Of a stretch of DNA of 55,357 nucleotides, positions 9,204-20,374 are shown in pieces. Position 1 is the first letter of the stretch. Each line of letters starts with the position of its first letter. The position numbers and the translations under genes are program-made. Source of the stretch: Neobacillus niacini (GTDB lineage: Bacteria; Bacillota; Bacilli; Bacillales; Cytobacillaceae); NCBI RefSeq assembly GCF_000759675.1, contig NZ_BAWM01000007.1, positions 1 through 55,357 of the forward strand, written 5' to 3'. The notes below the pieces were generated by a model. That model worked only from the letters and a program-made list of their open reading frames with translations, made no database searches and was not told the origin of the DNA.

Positions 9204-9229
9204 AACGGCCTTGATGGGGTCGTTTTTTT
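9204..9229 (+). terminator. Intrinsic terminator of the DUF2529 gene
   Basis: AACGGCC / GGTCGTT stem with one G-U pair and seven T. Confidence 0.8.
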
Positions 9230-9230
9230 G

Positions 9231-9365
9231 TTTTGGACTTTTTTAAGGGGTTTTGGACCTTTTTAGATAGGTTTTGGACCTTTTTCTTAGGGTTTTGGAC
9301 TTTTTTTAATAGGTTTTGGACTTTTTTCAATAGGTTTTGAACTTTTTTCAATAGGTTCTGGACTA
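9231..9365. repeat. 21-bp tandem repeat array (GGAC core), 7 copies
   Basis: TTTTGGAC-type units start at 9231, 9251, 9272, 9293, 9314, 9335 and 9356, so six of seven steps are 20-21 bp and five are exactly 21. It fills the gap between the convergent DUF2529 and pyrG genes, bounded by both terminators. Read on the minus strand it would give a KVQNLLK heptad, but there is no ribosome-binding site and I do not call a gene. Confidence 0.9.
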
Positions 9366-9392
9366 TTATACATTTTTTGGAAACCCCAACCA

Positions 9393-9425
9393 TAAAAAAA
9401 CCAGTCCTCCCTAAAGAGAACTGGC
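9393..9425 (-). terminator. Intrinsic terminator of pyrG
   Basis: Minus-strand CCAGTTCTC / GAGGACTGG stem (one G-U) with seven T following. Confidence 0.9.
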
Positions 9426-9433
9426 CCACTATC

Positions 9434-11098
<1,665 letters not shown>

Positions 11099-11155
11099 TT
11101 ATTAAGAAAGAAGTCTGGCCATTACACCAAAGAGCTTTGTATCATTTCTTCGAAA

Positions 11156-11197
11156 AAATAAAAAAGCACCCCGCATACGTAATGTAAGGGAGCGCTT
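11156..11197 (-). terminator. Intrinsic terminator of rpoE
   Basis: Minus-strand AGCGCTCC / GGGGTGCT stem (two wobbles), 16-nt loop, followed by TTTTTTATTTTTT. Confidence 0.7.
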
Positions 11198-11272
11198 ATT
11201 AGCTAATATGATCCGTTCCTTTTTAAAGGAGCCCAAAAAAGATTGTACTTGTGCAGAAATAAAAAGTCAAGC

Positions 11273-11851
11273 CTATAATAGGTCGTCTTCATCCTCTGCA
11301 TCTAAATCTTCTTCATCCTCATCGAGATCCTCGTCAAGGTCTTCTTCGTCATCAAGCTCGAATTCATCATCATCCTCGATGACATCTTCATCTTCGTCTA
11401 AATCATCGACATCGTCGAGATCATCAAGAAGATCGTCATCATCGTCGTCAAGGAGATCATCTTCATCGGCAAAATCATCAAGCTCATCATAATCTTCTTC
11501 AATTTCATCGAAATCTTCAAGTTCGTCTTCATCGACAACCTTTTTCGCCTTTTTCTTCTTAGGTTTAATAACGGTGACGACTTCTTCCTCCGCTGTATCC
11601 ACTGGATACCAAACGCGAAGTCCCCAGCGGTTTTCGCCTAATGAGAGAAAACGACCATCGATATTTATGTCAGTATAGAATTGCGCAATTCTCGATCTAA
11701 TTTGAGCCTCAGTCAGCTCAGTAGCTGCAGCAATTTCAACAATTAATTGGTTGAAGGCAATTGGCTGCTTGCTGTTTTTTAGAAATTCATACGCCATCTC
11801 AATGAGGGATAACTCTTTTAATTGCTCTTTTGAGTAACCTTGTAAACTCAA
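11273..11851 (-). CDS. rpoE: DNA-directed RNA polymerase delta subunit
   Basis: Accessory polymerase subunit of Firmicutes that speeds recycling and lowers non-specific nucleic-acid binding. 192 residues: an N-terminal HARE-HTH domain (about 1-90, with IAQFYTDINIDGRFLSLGENRWG-like motifs), a basic stretch KPKKKKAKK, then an almost purely Asp/Glu tail to the end, which mimics nucleic acid. I choose TTG at 11851 (LSLQGYSKEQ), 8 nt after AAGGAAG; a GTG three codons earlier overlaps the ribosome-binding site. The antisense Ser-rich ORF over the tail is an artefact of the acidic codons. The gene is flanked by a terminator and a dispersed repeat. Confidence 0.95.
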   Translation of the reverse strand: MSLQGYSKEQLKELSLIEMAYEFLKNSKQPIAFNQLIVEIAAATELTEAQIRSRIAQFYTDINIDGRFLSLGENRWGLRVWYPVDTAEEEVVTVIKPKKKKAKKVVDEDELEDFDEIEEDYDELDDFADEDDLLDDDDDDLLDDLDDVDDLDEDEDVIEDDDEFELDDEEDLDEDLDEDEEDLDAEDEDDLL

Positions 11852-11918
11852 TATCGGCACTTCCTTTCTCTATTTAACACTCTATAAAATGAGTGATAAC
11901 GGGCTTAAAACTATGTCT

Positions 11919-12042
11919 TGTCTAGCGCAAGCAGCCTAGGGGCTCGGGGTCATAAGCCAATCCGTCAAAAAGGTTAAAAAACAACCTTTCCGCCGGCTCG
12001 TCTTATGCCTGTCGCCCCTGTTCAAGGCGCTTCCGCTTTTCT
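11919..12042 (-). repeat. Dispersed hairpin element, full form
   Basis: Ends TGTCTAGCG and GCGCTTCCGCTTTTC. Nested arms (GGCATAAGACGAGCC with GGCTTATGACC; AGGTTG with CAACCT) make a long imperfect hairpin. It lies between the rpoE ribosome-binding site and the small membrane gene at 12126; not flush with a stop codon. Confidence 0.85.
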
Positions 12043-12125
12043 CGTATTTTGACATATTCTTCATTATAAACAATATTCTCCCGTTTATGCTAGTTCTATC
12101 TATTGTTTTGCTTGATTTTTTCCGG

Positions 12126-12305
12126 CTATGGCTGGGTATCATCAGGTTTTTTCTCTTTTTTTAGCATTTTCAGCTCTTTCATAGCCATTAAAAAGAAGAA
12201 AATAGCCAACACAAGAAAGGAGATTGCCCCTAATTGATGTTGATAGAGATAGTATAGCGGCCAGGCTACAATTATTAAAAACAAAAACCTATAATTTATC
12301 TTCAT
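12126..12305 (-). CDS. Small two-helix membrane protein, unknown function
   Basis: A 59-codon ORF starting MKINYRFLFLIIVAWPLYY and ending KKPDDTQP. Residues 6-20 and 27-42 are hydrophobic enough for two membrane helices joined by a short loop (YQHQLG), and the C-terminus is highly charged (Lys-rich), so it is probably cytosolic. The ribosome-binding site is weak (GGGGCTGG, about 9 nt before ATG). I do not recognise a family. It lies on the same strand between icmF and rpoE and is separated from icmF by a terminator at 12403..12445, so it may be transcribed alone. Codon use and the charge distribution favour a real gene; homologues at this place would settle it. Confidence 0.55.
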   Translation of the reverse strand: MKINYRFLFLIIVAWPLYYLYQHQLGAISFLVLAIFFFLMAMKELKMLKKEKKPDDTQP

Positions 12306-12402
12306 GTGTCAACACCAGCCCCGGGATCCATTGATGTATGCCCATCTATTATATAAGAAAAAGAACCAATATTAGTACTTGTTAAAAAAATTATTTTTAC
12401 AT

Positions 12403-12445
12403 AAAAAACAATGGCTTAAAAGCTTTTGCTTTCTAAGCCATTGTT
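12403..12445 (-). terminator. Intrinsic terminator of icmF
   Basis: Minus-strand AACAATGGCTTA / TAAGCCATTGTT, 12-bp perfect stem, followed by TTTTT. A dispersed repeat separates it from the icmF stop. Confidence 0.9.
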
Positions 12446-12457
12446 ATATATATTTTA

Positions 12458-12552
12458 TCTAGCTGCAGCGCCCCTGAACACTAAGGAATGCTTCCTAGAA
12501 TAATCCTCGCAGGAACAAGCTGTGCTTGTTCCGAAGGCGCTTCCGCTTTTCG
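12458..12552 (-). repeat. Dispersed hairpin element, variant with GGAACAAGC arm
   Basis: Ends TCTAGCTGCAGCGCC and GGCGCTTCCGCTTTTCG. Inner stem GGAACAAGC / GCTTGTTCC. It begins 2 bp after the icmF stop codon, GAAAAGCGG end first. Confidence 0.85.
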
Positions 12553-12554
12553 AT

Positions 12555-15500
12555 TTACATATTCCTACGGTATTGCCCGCCTACTTCATACAGTGCTTTT
12601 GTAATTTGTCCTAGGCTGGCTACTTTTACAGTTTCCATTAATTCAGCAAAAATATTTTCGTTATTTACAGCTGCTGCTTTTAACCGCTCTAATGCTTTAC
12701 CGGTTTCAACTGCATGTGCAAGTTGGAAGGCACGTAAGTTGTGAATTTGTAATTCCTTTTCCTCATTGGAAGCACGAGCCAGCTCCATGCTGTTGATGTC
12801 TTCCTCAGACGGAGGATTTGGATTTAAATACGTATTCACACCAATAATTGGCAGCTCACCAGTATGCTTCTTCATTTCATAGTACATCGATTCATCTTGA
12901 ATTTTTCCGCGTTGATACTGGGTTTCCATTGAACCAAGAACACCGCCGCGGTCGTTTAAGCGTTCAAATTCTTGAAGAACCGCCTCTTCCACAAGGTCCG
13001 TTAATTCTTCGACAATAAATGAACCCTGGAGTGGATTTTCATTTTTCGTTAAACCATGCTCTTTTGTAATAATCATTTGAATCGCCATCGCACGGCGAAC
13101 CGATTCTTCTGTCGGTGTCGTAATTGCTTCGTCATATGCATTGGTATGAAGTGAATTACAATTATCCTGCAAGGCCATCAATGCCTGAAGAGTGGTACGG
13201 ATATCATTAAAGTCGATTTCTTGCGCATGTAATGAACGACCAGATGTTTGAACATGGTACTTCAGCTTTTGGCTGCGCTCGCTCGCACCATATTTATCAC
13301 GCATAACGGTTGCCCAAATACGGCGAGCCACCCGGCCAATAACGGTATATTCAGGATCCAAGCCATTAGAGAAGAAGAATGATAAGTTCGGTGCAAAATC
13401 ATCAATTTTCATCCCGCGGCTTAAATAATACTCCACATAGGTAAAACCGTTTGAAAGCGTAAATGCCAGCTGCGAAATTGGATTAGCGCCTGCCTCGGCA
13501 ATATGATAGCCAGAGATAGAAACCGAATAATAGTTGCGCACCTGCTGGTCGATGAAATACTGTTGAATATCGCCCATCATCCGCAATGCAAACTCTGTTG
13601 AAAAAATACATGTGTTTTGACCTTGGTCTTCTTTTAGAATATCCGCTTGCACCGTACCACGCACAGTTTTCAACGTATAGGCCTTCACTTGGGCAAATTC
13701 CTCGACCGTTAACACGCGCCCAAGCTCCGCTTCTTTTTCCTTCACCTGCTGATCAATCGCCGTATTCATGAACATCGCTAAAATAATCGGTGCTGGACCA
13801 TTAATCGTCATCGATACCGACGTGGATGGATGACAAAGATTAAAGCCGTCATAAAGCTTTTTCATATCATCAAGCGTACAAACGTTAACGCCGCTTTCGC
13901 CAATTTTTCCGAAGATATCAGGACGATAATCCGGATCCTCTCCATACAATGTCACCGAGTCAAATGCGGTACTTAAACGTTTTGCCGTATCATCCTTTGA
14001 TAAATAGTGGAAACGGCGATTCGTTCTTTCCGGCGTACCTTCCCCAGCAAATTGCCGTTTAGGATCTTCCCCTTCACGCTTGAACGGGAACACTCCGGCT
14101 GTATATGGATACGAACCCGGTACATTCTCTCGATACACCCAGCTTAGTATTTCACCGTAATCTTTGTATCTTGGTAAAACTACCTTCGGAATATCGATTC
14201 CAGAAAGGCTCTTAGTTTTTAAAACCGTAATGATTTCTTTGTCACGAATTCTTGTAACAAATTTATCAGCCTGATATGCAGCCTTTGTTTTCTCCCAACT
14301 GTCGAGAATTTTTTTCGACTCTGGTGTTAATTTCTCTTCCGTTGCTTGCTTGATACTTTCTAGAGAAGCAAGGACTTCACCATTTGCTTCTGTCTCTTTG
14401 ACCGCTGCAATCGCCCCTTCAAGCTGGAATAATTTCCGGGCAATATTTGCTTGCTCTTCAGCCTTTTGATGATATCGGCGGACTGTCTCCGATATTTCCC
14501 GGAGGTAATAACGTCGATCGGTTGGAATAATCACATTTTGCTTTTCTACTAACGCAAATTTCGTAAAAGAAGTGACCCAATCGGTACCCGTTTTTTCATT
14601 TACTTTTTCAACTAACGCCGCAAATAGCGCATTGGTACCAGGATCATTAAACTGGCTCGCTATCGTGCCGTATACTGGCATTTCACTTGTGTCTTTTTCA
14701 AACAACAAATGACTGCGCTGGTATTGCTTTTGAACCTGACGGCGTGCATCCTCAGAGCCCTTGCGCTCAAATTTATTGATAACAATTAAGTCTGCAAAGT
14801 CAATCATATCAATCTTTTCAAGCTGTGAAGGTGCCCCGAATTCACTGGTCATTACGTAAAGGGAAACGTCACAAATCTCCGTAATTTCTGCATCACCCTG
14901 ACCGATTCCACTCGTTTCCACGATCACAAGGTCAAACCCTGCAGCCTTCACGACCGAAACCGCGTCTTTAATTGCCAAAGAAAGCTCCGATTTCGAAGAT
15001 CTTGTTGCAAGGCTTCGCATATAAACATTTGGATTAAAGATCGCATTCATCCGAATTCGGTCGCCTAAAAGAGCGCCGCCAGTTTTTTGCTTCGTCGGGT
15101 CAACGGATAGAACCGCTACTTTTTTATCTGGCAGTTCATTGATAAAACGGCGGATCAATTCATCCGTTAGAGAGCTTTTACCGGCACCACCCGTACCTGT
15201 GATTCCGACAACAGGAATGTCCTTTGTTAAGGATTTTACTTTTTCAAGCAGGCTTTCCGCAGCAGCTGCCGCTTCCCGGTTGCTATCAACATGAAGCTCG
15301 GCAAGGGTAATCAATTTTGAAATCGCATTGACATTACCAGTTGGCAGCTTTTCAATGTCCTCAGCATGGTCAGCCGAAACCGTTGGAAAATCGCACTCCT
15401 CCAGCATCCGGTTAATCATTCCTTGAAGACCCAGCTTCCTACCGTCCTCAGGTGAAAAAATCCAGGCAATCCCGTAATCATGCAGCTCCTGTATCTCGCG

Positions 15501-15821
15501 CGGAATAATAACACCGCCACCGCCGCCATAAATGCGGATGTTGGGTGCCCCCTTCTCCTTCAGTAAATCGTACATATACTTAAAATATTCAACATGACCG
15601 CCCTGATAAGAAGAAATCGCAATTCCCTGCGCGTCCTCATGAATCGCCGCATTGACAACCTCTTCAACCGAACGGTTATGACCAAGATGGATGACCTCGG
15701 CTCCGCTCGCTTGAAGAATTCTCCTCATAATATTAATCGAAGCGTCGTGACCATCAAACAAACTGGACGCCGTTACAAAACGAATATGGTGCTTCGGTTG
15801 ATAAACCTCCGTTGTACTCAT
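12555..15821 (-). CDS. icmF: Fused isobutyryl-CoA mutase / GTPase (IcmF)
   Basis: Adenosylcobalamin enzyme that interconverts isobutyryl-CoA and n-butyryl-CoA, fused to its G-protein chaperone. 1088 residues, the full IcmF length. Domain order: B12-binding domain (about 10-145) with the base-off His25 in FDGHDAS; MeaB-like GTPase (about 200-500) with P-loop GTGGAGKS at 209-216 and [11 protein letters not shown] as the base-recognition region; mutase TIM barrel (about 550-1088). Some IcmF proteins also act on isovaleryl/pivalyl-CoA; I cannot decide substrate from sequence by eye. It is followed upstream by a TetR gene and acyl-CoA genes, pointing to branched-chain acyl-CoA use. ATG at 15821 follows AAAGGGGG. 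Confidence 0.95.
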   Translation of the reverse strand: MSTTEVYQPKHHIRFVTASSLFDGHDASINIMRRILQASGAEVIHLGHNRSVEEVVNAAIHEDAQGIAISSYQGGHVEYFKYMYDLLKEKGAPNIRIYGGGGGVIIPREIQELHDYGIAWIFSPEDGRKLGLQGMINRMLEECDFPTVSADHAEDIEKLPTGNVNAISKLITLAELHVDSNREAAAAAESLLEKVKSLTKDIPVVGITGTGGAGKSSLTDELIRRFINELPDKKVAVLSVDPTKQKTGGALLGDRIRMNAIFNPNVYMRSLATRSSKSELSLAIKDAVSVVKAAGFDLVIVETSGIGQGDAEITEICDVSLYVMTSEFGAPSQLEKIDMIDFADLIVINKFERKGSEDARRQVQKQYQRSHLLFEKDTSEMPVYGTIASQFNDPGTNALFAALVEKVNEKTGTDWVTSFTKFALVEKQNVIIPTDRRYYLREISETVRRYHQKAEEQANIARKLFQLEGAIAAVKETEANGEVLASLESIKQATEEKLTPESKKILDSWEKTKAAYQADKFVTRIRDKEIITVLKTKSLSGIDIPKVVLPRYKDYGEILSWVYRENVPGSYPYTAGVFPFKREGEDPKRQFAGEGTPERTNRRFHYLSKDDTAKRLSTAFDSVTLYGEDPDYRPDIFGKIGESGVNVCTLDDMKKLYDGFNLCHPSTSVSMTINGPAPIILAMFMNTAIDQQVKEKEAELGRVLTVEEFAQVKAYTLKTVRGTVQADILKEDQGQNTCIFSTEFALRMMGDIQQYFIDQQVRNYYSVSISGYHIAEAGANPISQLAFTLSNGFTYVEYYLSRGMKIDDFAPNLSFFFSNGLDPEYTVIGRVARRIWATVMRDKYGASERSQKLKYHVQTSGRSLHAQEIDFNDIRTTLQALMALQDNCNSLHTNAYDEAITTPTEESVRRAMAIQMIITKEHGLTKNENPLQGSFIVEELTDLVEEAVLQEFERLNDRGGVLGSMETQYQRGKIQDESMYYEMKKHTGELPIIGVNTYLNPNPPSEEDINSMELARASNEEKELQIHNLRAFQLAHAVETGKALERLKAAAVNNENIFAELMETVKVASLGQITKALYEVGGQYRRNM

Positions 15822-15871
15822 ATTTCTCCCCCTTTGTTTTGAAAAATAAACCTTTCATCCTTTTCCCACGT

Positions 15872-16528
15872 TTATTTCGTTATGGACCTTTTTTTCTGCA
15901 CCTGACTGATCCCGTTAATTCCCGAAAACAAATACTCTGTTTGCAATTCAATATACTCTTCTAATGTAAATAACTTTTGCAATGTCCAACGGCGGAAGCT
16001 CCACATTTGTCCCTCTACAATAATTGTGTGTGAAAGAATTTTTACTTGTTTTTCGGTTAAGTTCAATTCCCCATTTTCCACACACAGAGTGATAAGTTTT
16101 TCAAACATCGACGCCATCTCATTTTCCTTTTTCAACACATATGGAAGGGCATCCTTGGTAAGCGATTTCGCCTCTTGATACATGACCAATACTTCCGCCT
16201 GCATTTCATCAATAACCCGAAAATAATTGGCGACTCCATGCTTCAAGCTTTCTATCGTGGCCTGCTTATCCTCAAGTTCCTGCTGAAGCCGCGCGCTCAC
16301 GTTGTCATAGATACTATCACAAACCAGATAAAGAACGTCCTCCTTCGTACGGATATATTCGTATAACGTCCCAATGCTAAAACCCGCTGCTTTCGCAATT
16401 TCCCTTGTCGTCGTCCGATGGAACCCTTTTTCTTTAAAAAGTGATACGGCCCCTTTGATCATCTGATCCCGTCTTCTTTGTACAAGGCGTTCATCTTTAA
16501 CTGAAGCCTGCACTTCACGCTTATTCAT
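15872..16528 (-). CDS. TetR/AcrR family regulator, FadR-like
   Basis: 218 residues. The N-terminal helix-turn-helix (about 25-72, with TTTREIAKAAGFSIGTLYEYI) is classical TetR; the C-terminal ligand domain (75-205) is of the kind found in acyl-CoA-responsive repressors such as B. subtilis FadR (YsiA). It lies within the icmF/acyl-CoA dehydrogenase block on the same strand, and two similar operator-like sites stand before fadF and the thiolase gene (23971..23984 and 21602..21622). I infer that it represses these genes and is released by acyl-CoA. ATG at 16528 has only a weak ribosome-binding site (AAGAG next to the ATG). There is a repeat, not a promoter, just upstream. Confidence 0.85.
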   Translation of the reverse strand: MNKREVQASVKDERLVQRRRDQMIKGAVSLFKEKGFHRTTTREIAKAAGFSIGTLYEYIRTKEDVLYLVCDSIYDNVSARLQQELEDKQATIESLKHGVANYFRVIDEMQAEVLVMYQEAKSLTKDALPYVLKKENEMASMFEKLITLCVENGELNLTEKQVKILSHTIIVEGQMWSFRRWTLQKLFTLEEYIELQTEYLFSGINGISQVQKKRSITK

Positions 16529-16584
16529 CTCTTTTTACCGCCTTTATTAAAGTACAAAAGATATTAATTTTGAACTTCGAAAAC

Positions 16585-16793
16585 TGTCTAGCGCAAGCGT
16601 CCCAGCGACTAGTGTACTTCGCCCTGCTCCCTATGCTAAGTCAACATCGAATCGCTATGCTCTTCGTGTTTCCTTTACCTCAGTCGAAGGACTCCACAAG
16701 GAACGCTTCGGCAGGGTAGGCATCGCACGAAGGAAAAGCGTTAGCTTTTCCGAGGAGTCCATACGTCGCTGAACGACCGCTTCCGCTTTTCGA
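16585..16793 (-). repeat. Dispersed hairpin element, long variant
   Basis: 209 bp with the family ends TGTCTAGCGCAAGC and GCTTCCGCTTTTCGA but an almost unrelated interior containing GGAAAAGCGTTAGCTTTTCC-like and GACTCC/GGAGTC arms. It starts 2 bp after the acyl-CoA dehydrogenase stop codon, GAAAAGCGG end first. Confidence 0.8.
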
Positions 16794-16795
16794 TG

Positions 16796-17935
16796 TTACT
16801 TAGTTATCGTCCTAGAAATAACGAGGCGCTGGATTTCTTGAGTTCCTTCATAAATTTGCGTGATTTTTGCATCGCGCATAAATCTCTCGACTGGATAATC
16901 CTTTGTATACCCATACCCGCCAAATACCTGTACCGCTTCCGTTGTAACCTTCATCGCCGTGTCGCCAGCGAATAGTTTTGACATCGCAGATTCTTTGCCG
17001 TACGGCAGACCCTGCGACTCGAGCCACGCTGCTTGATAGGTTAATAGTCTTGCTGCTTCAATATTTGTTGCCATATCGGCAAGCTTGAAGCCGATTCCTT
17101 GGTTAGCGGCAATTGGCTTTCCAAACTGCTGACGTTCTTTTGAATAGTCGACCGCAGCGTCAAGCGCACCCTGTGCAATTCCGACCGCCTGCGCAGCGAT
17201 GCCGTTCCGGCCGCCATCAAGCGTCATCATCGCAATTTTAAAGCCTTCGCCTTCTTCACCCAATCTGTTGGCAACTGGCACTTTGCAATCTTCAAAGATA
17301 ATTTCCGTTGTCGGTGAGGAACGAATGCCGAGTTTCTTTTCTTTTTTCCCAACTGAGAATCCTGGGAAGTCGCTTTCAACGATGAATGCGGTAGTGCCTT
17401 TTTGTCTGCTAGATGGATCAGTTATCGCGAACACGACATAAATGTCGGCAACCCCGCCGTTGGTAATGAAAATTTTGGAACCGTTGAGGACATAGTGGTC
17501 TCCTTCAAGTCTTGCTGTTGTTCTCGTCCCGCCAGCGTCTGAGCCGCTGCCTGGTTCTGTTAAACCGTAGGCACCGATTTTAGTGCCTTCCGCCATCGGA
17601 CGAAGGTATTGTTGCTTTTGCTCTTCAGAACCGAATTTAAAAATAGGCCAGCCCGCTAATGAGGTGTGTGCGGATAAAGTGACACCCGTTGATGCGCAAA
17701 CGCGGGACAGCTCTTCAATCGCAATACAATACGCAAGGTAATCGCTTCCGATACCGCCGTACTCTTCCGGCCACGGAATCCCTGTTAAGCCAAGCTCCGC
17801 CATTTTGTCAAAAATCTCACGGTCAAAACGCTCTTCCTCGTCACGCTCAGCTGCTGTTGGTGCTACCTCATTTCTAGCAAAATCCCGAACCATTTTCCGA
17901 ATCATTTCATGTTCTTCAGATAAGCGAAAATTCAT
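16796..17935 (-). CDS. acdA: Acyl-CoA dehydrogenase (AcdA-like)
   Basis: FAD enzyme for the first oxidation of acyl-CoA, passing electrons to ETF. 379 residues, standard. Seen: [15 protein letters not shown] (FAD/substrate loop), [25 protein letters not shown] and the catalytic Glu363 in [10 protein letters not shown]. Start ATG at 17935 ([10 protein letters not shown]), after GAGGAGG; two further upstream ATGs overlap the ribosome-binding site. It lies between the TetR gene and a second dehydrogenase with which it is about half identical; the 240-bp gap between the two dehydrogenases is filled by a 21-bp array. The substrate is probably short or branched chain, by context only. Confidence 0.93.
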   Translation of the reverse strand: MNFRLSEEHEMIRKMVRDFARNEVAPTAAERDEEERFDREIFDKMAELGLTGIPWPEEYGGIGSDYLAYCIAIEELSRVCASTGVTLSAHTSLAGWPIFKFGSEEQKQQYLRPMAEGTKIGAYGLTEPGSGSDAGGTRTTARLEGDHYVLNGSKIFITNGGVADIYVVFAITDPSSRQKGTTAFIVESDFPGFSVGKKEKKLGIRSSPTTEIIFEDCKVPVANRLGEEGEGFKIAMMTLDGGRNGIAAQAVGIAQGALDAAVDYSKERQQFGKPIAANQGIGFKLADMATNIEAARLLTYQAAWLESQGLPYGKESAMSKLFAGDTAMKVTTEAVQVFGGYGYTKDYPVERFMRDAKITQIYEGTQEIQRLVISRTITK

Positions 17936-17965
17936 TTTATACATCCTCCTCAAGGTAATTTCTCT

Positions 17966-18175
17966 TTAAACCGTACAGTTTTTTCGAAAAACCATACAGT
18001 TCCTACAAAAAACCGTACAGTTCCTACAAAAAACCGTACAGTTTCTACAATTAGCTTGGATATCTACACAATTCAGTCCGATATCTACAAAAATTGCACA
18101 GGTATCTACACAAGTCTCACAGATATCTACACAAATCTCACAGATATCTACATATTCCATTGACTTATCTACAAA
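17966..18175. repeat. 21-bp tandem repeat array with two subfamilies, 10 units
   Basis: TACAG cores at 17974, 17995, 18016 and 18037, then TATCTACA cores at 18061, 18082, 18103, 18124, 18145 and 18166: every step inside each half is exactly 21 bp. A YCTACA motif runs through both halves, with one 2-nt slip at the joint. It occupies the whole gap between the two acyl-CoA dehydrogenase genes. A Cys-rich reading frame over it is a by-product of the period being a multiple of three. Confidence 0.92.
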
Positions 18176-19306
18176 CTAAAGATATTTACTAATCACTATC
18201 CGTTGAATCTCACTGGTTCCCTCATAAATCTCCGTCACTTTTGCATCGCGGAAGTAGCGCTCGACTGGGTAGTCCTCTGTATAGCCATATCCACCAAACA
18301 CCTGAATCGCTTCTATTGCGGTTTCAACCGCGGTTTTCGATGCAAATAGTTTTGCAATCGAGGCTTCCATTCCGCACTTCATTCCTTGTGCACGTAAATC
18401 GGCTGCACGATAGAGTAATAGTCTCGCAGCTTCAACATTTGTAGCCATATCCGCCAATTTAAAGCCAATTCCTTGTTGTGCAGCAATTGGCTTCCCAAAT
18501 TGTTGACGTTCTTTTGCGTAATTGACCGCTGCACCTAGTGCTGCTTCTGCAATCCCAAGCGCTTGTGCGGCAATCCCGATTCTTCCGACATCCAGGTTCG
18601 CCATCGCAATTTTAAAGCCTTCTCCCTCTTGACCCAGAAGGTTTTCAACCGGTACTATCATGTCTTCAAAAGTAAGCTGAACTGTTCTCGAGCCATGGAG
18701 TCCCATTTTATGTTCATCCTTGCCAATCACAAGGCCAGGTGAATTTTTTTCCACAATAAATGCCGAGATTCCTTTGCTGCCTAATTCAGGATTGGTTGAA
18801 GCAAATACGATGTAAACATCTGCTTCACCGCCATTGGTGATAAACATCTTCGAGCCGTTGATCACATAATGGCCATCCTTCTTTACCGCGCGTGATTTCA
18901 TGCTTTTTGCATCCGATCCTGAGCCCGCCTCCGTTAAGCAAAAAGCCGCCAAATACTCTCCTGATGCCAGCTTTGGTAAAAATCGTTGCTTCTGTTCATC
19001 CGAACCAAAATACAAAATTGGATTGGTTCCAACAGATGTATGGACAGACAGGATCACGCCGACAGTCGCACTAACTCTTGAAATTTCGTTAATCGCGATG
19101 ATGTAAGAGACAAAATCCATCTCAGCACCGCCGTATTTTTCAGGAACCGGTATCCCCATCAAACCAAGTTCACCCATTTTACGAAGAATTTCCCGAGGAA
19201 ATTCGCCCTTTTCCATCCGCTCGACAAACGGGGCAATTTCGTTTTCCGCAAAATCGCGAACCATTTTACGCATCATTTCTTGCTCTTCTGAAAATCTAAG
19301 ATTCAT
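18176..19306 (-). CDS. Acyl-CoA dehydrogenase (MmgC-like)
   Basis: Second FAD acyl-CoA dehydrogenase of the block, 376 residues. [28 protein letters not shown] and [16 protein letters not shown] are present and the catalytic Glu362 is in IYEGTSEIQR. Most like short-chain butyryl-CoA dehydrogenases and MmgC of the mother-cell mmg operon. ATG at 19306, with GGAG eight nt before. It follows the 3-hydroxyacyl-CoA dehydrogenase gene by only 15 bp, so those two are co-transcribed; the array downstream may separate it from acdA. Confidence 0.93.
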   Translation of the reverse strand: MNLRFSEEQEMMRKMVRDFAENEIAPFVERMEKGEFPREILRKMGELGLMGIPVPEKYGGAEMDFVSYIIAINEISRVSATVGVILSVHTSVGTNPILYFGSDEQKQRFLPKLASGEYLAAFCLTEAGSGSDAKSMKSRAVKKDGHYVINGSKMFITNGGEADVYIVFASTNPELGSKGISAFIVEKNSPGLVIGKDEHKMGLHGSRTVQLTFEDMIVPVENLLGQEGEGFKIAMANLDVGRIGIAAQALGIAEAALGAAVNYAKERQQFGKPIAAQQGIGFKLADMATNVEAARLLLYRAADLRAQGMKCGMEASIAKLFASKTAVETAIEAIQVFGGYGYTEDYPVERYFRDAKVTEIYEGTSEIQRIVISKYL

Positions 19307-19321
19307 AGTTTCATCTCCAAA

Positions 19322-20173
19322 TTATTCGTAAGTGTAGAAGCCTCGACCTGATTTCTTGCCAAGCCAGCCAGCTTTAACGTACTTGCGCAGCAATGGGCAT
19401 GGACGGTACTTGGTATCACCAAAGCCTTCGTGCAGGGTTTCCATAATATAAAGACACGTATCGAGTCCGATAAAATCTGCTAAAGTTAACGGTCCCATTG
19501 GGTGGTTCATCCCAAGCTTCATCACTTCATCAATCGCTTCCTTCGTTGCGACACCCTCATACAGTGTATAAATCGCCTCATTGATCATCGGCATCAGAAT
19601 TCGATTCGCAACAAATCCAGGGAAATCATTGACTTCAACTGGAACCTTGCTTAACGTCTTTGTCATATCTTCAATCACTTGGTAGACCTCATCCGCTGTT
19701 GCTAAGCCGCGGATGATCTCCACTAGTTTCATAACAGGTACCGGATTCATAAAGTGCATACCAATTACTTGTTCCGGACGTTTCGTTGCAGCCGCAATTT
19801 CTGTGATTGGCAGTGATGACGTATTGCTCGCCAAAATCGCATGTGCTGGCGCAATTTCATCTAACTGCGCAAAGATTTTTGTTTTGATTTCCATATTTTC
19901 AACCGCTGCTTCAATGACGAGGTCGACCGCACGGGCATCATTCAGGTCAGTCGAAGCTGTAATGTGATTAAGGACTTCTTGTTTTTGCTCCTCCGTCATT
20001 CTGCCTTTATCCACATGACGAGATAGATTTTTGCTGATTACCCCTAAGCCACGCTCCACAAATTCAGGCTTTATATCGTTCAGCAATACGAGGTACCCAG
20101 CCTGTGCACAAACCTGAGCAATCCCGGACCCCATTTGACCAGCTCCGATTACCATAATCTTTTCTACCTTCAT
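19322..20173 (-). CDS. 3-hydroxybutyryl-CoA dehydrogenase (MmgB-like)
   Basis: NAD-dependent oxidation of 3-hydroxyacyl-CoA to 3-ketoacyl-CoA. 283 residues: Rossmann domain with GAGQMGSG at 10-17, the catalytic His in GMHFMNPVP, and the C-terminal dimerisation domain ending [11 protein letters not shown]. The start is ATG at 20173 ([10 protein letters not shown]), directly after GGAGGGGATGTA; the frame continuing to 20209 crosses a hairpin and is not used. It is placed between the thiolase and the dehydrogenase, giving thiolase-HBD-ACAD order like mmgABC. Confidence 0.94.
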   Translation of the reverse strand: MKVEKIMVIGAGQMGSGIAQVCAQAGYLVLLNDIKPEFVERGLGVISKNLSRHVDKGRMTEEQKQEVLNHITASTDLNDARAVDLVIEAAVENMEIKTKIFAQLDEIAPAHAILASNTSSLPITEIAAATKRPEQVIGMHFMNPVPVMKLVEIIRGLATADEVYQVIEDMTKTLSKVPVEVNDFPGFVANRILMPMINEAIYTLYEGVATKEAIDEVMKLGMNHPMGPLTLADFIGLDTCLYIMETLHEGFGDTKYRPCPLLRKYVKAGWLGKKSGRGFYTYE

Positions 20174-20189
20174 TACATCCCCTCCAATT

Positions 20190-20220
20190 GGGGTTTGAAA
20201 TACGTTCAAACCCCTTTTTT
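20190..20220. other. Hairpin adjoining the ribosome-binding site of the 3-hydroxybutyryl-CoA dehydrogenase gene
   Basis: GGGGTTTGAA and TTCAAACCCC (10-bp perfect) around 5 nt. On the plus strand it is followed by six T and would terminate antisense transcripts. On the minus strand it lies in the leader just before GGAGGGG; the CCCC of its 3' arm could alternatively pair with GGGG of the ribosome-binding site. Confidence 0.55.
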
Positions 20221-20262
20221 AAAAATAATCCCTATCTAGTTCTTTCAACGTTTTTGAGTTAT

Positions 20263-20360
20263 GGAATTTTTCCAGGGTCTTTTGGACACTTTTTTTGTCC
20301 ATTTGGATATTTTTCAACCTATTATGAACATTTTTTTGACCCTTTTGGACAATTAGACAT
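20263..20360. repeat. Degenerate 21-bp tandem repeat array (GGAC core), 5 units
   Basis: GGA(C/T) cores at 20263, 20284, 20305, 20326 and 20347, each exactly 21 bp apart though the units have diverged. It fills the gap between the thiolase stop and the 3-hydroxybutyryl-CoA dehydrogenase leader. Confidence 0.8.
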
Positions 20361-20374
20361 TTTATGGAAACACC

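Noticed and set aside
11208..11492. Ser-rich ORF antisense to rpoE
   Set aside because: It mirrors the Asp/Glu codons of the delta-subunit tail; no ribosome-binding site.
17966..18160. Cys-rich 64-residue protein (repeating VDIC and NCTVF)
   Set aside because: The reading frame is open only because the repeat period is 21, a multiple of three; no ribosome-binding site.
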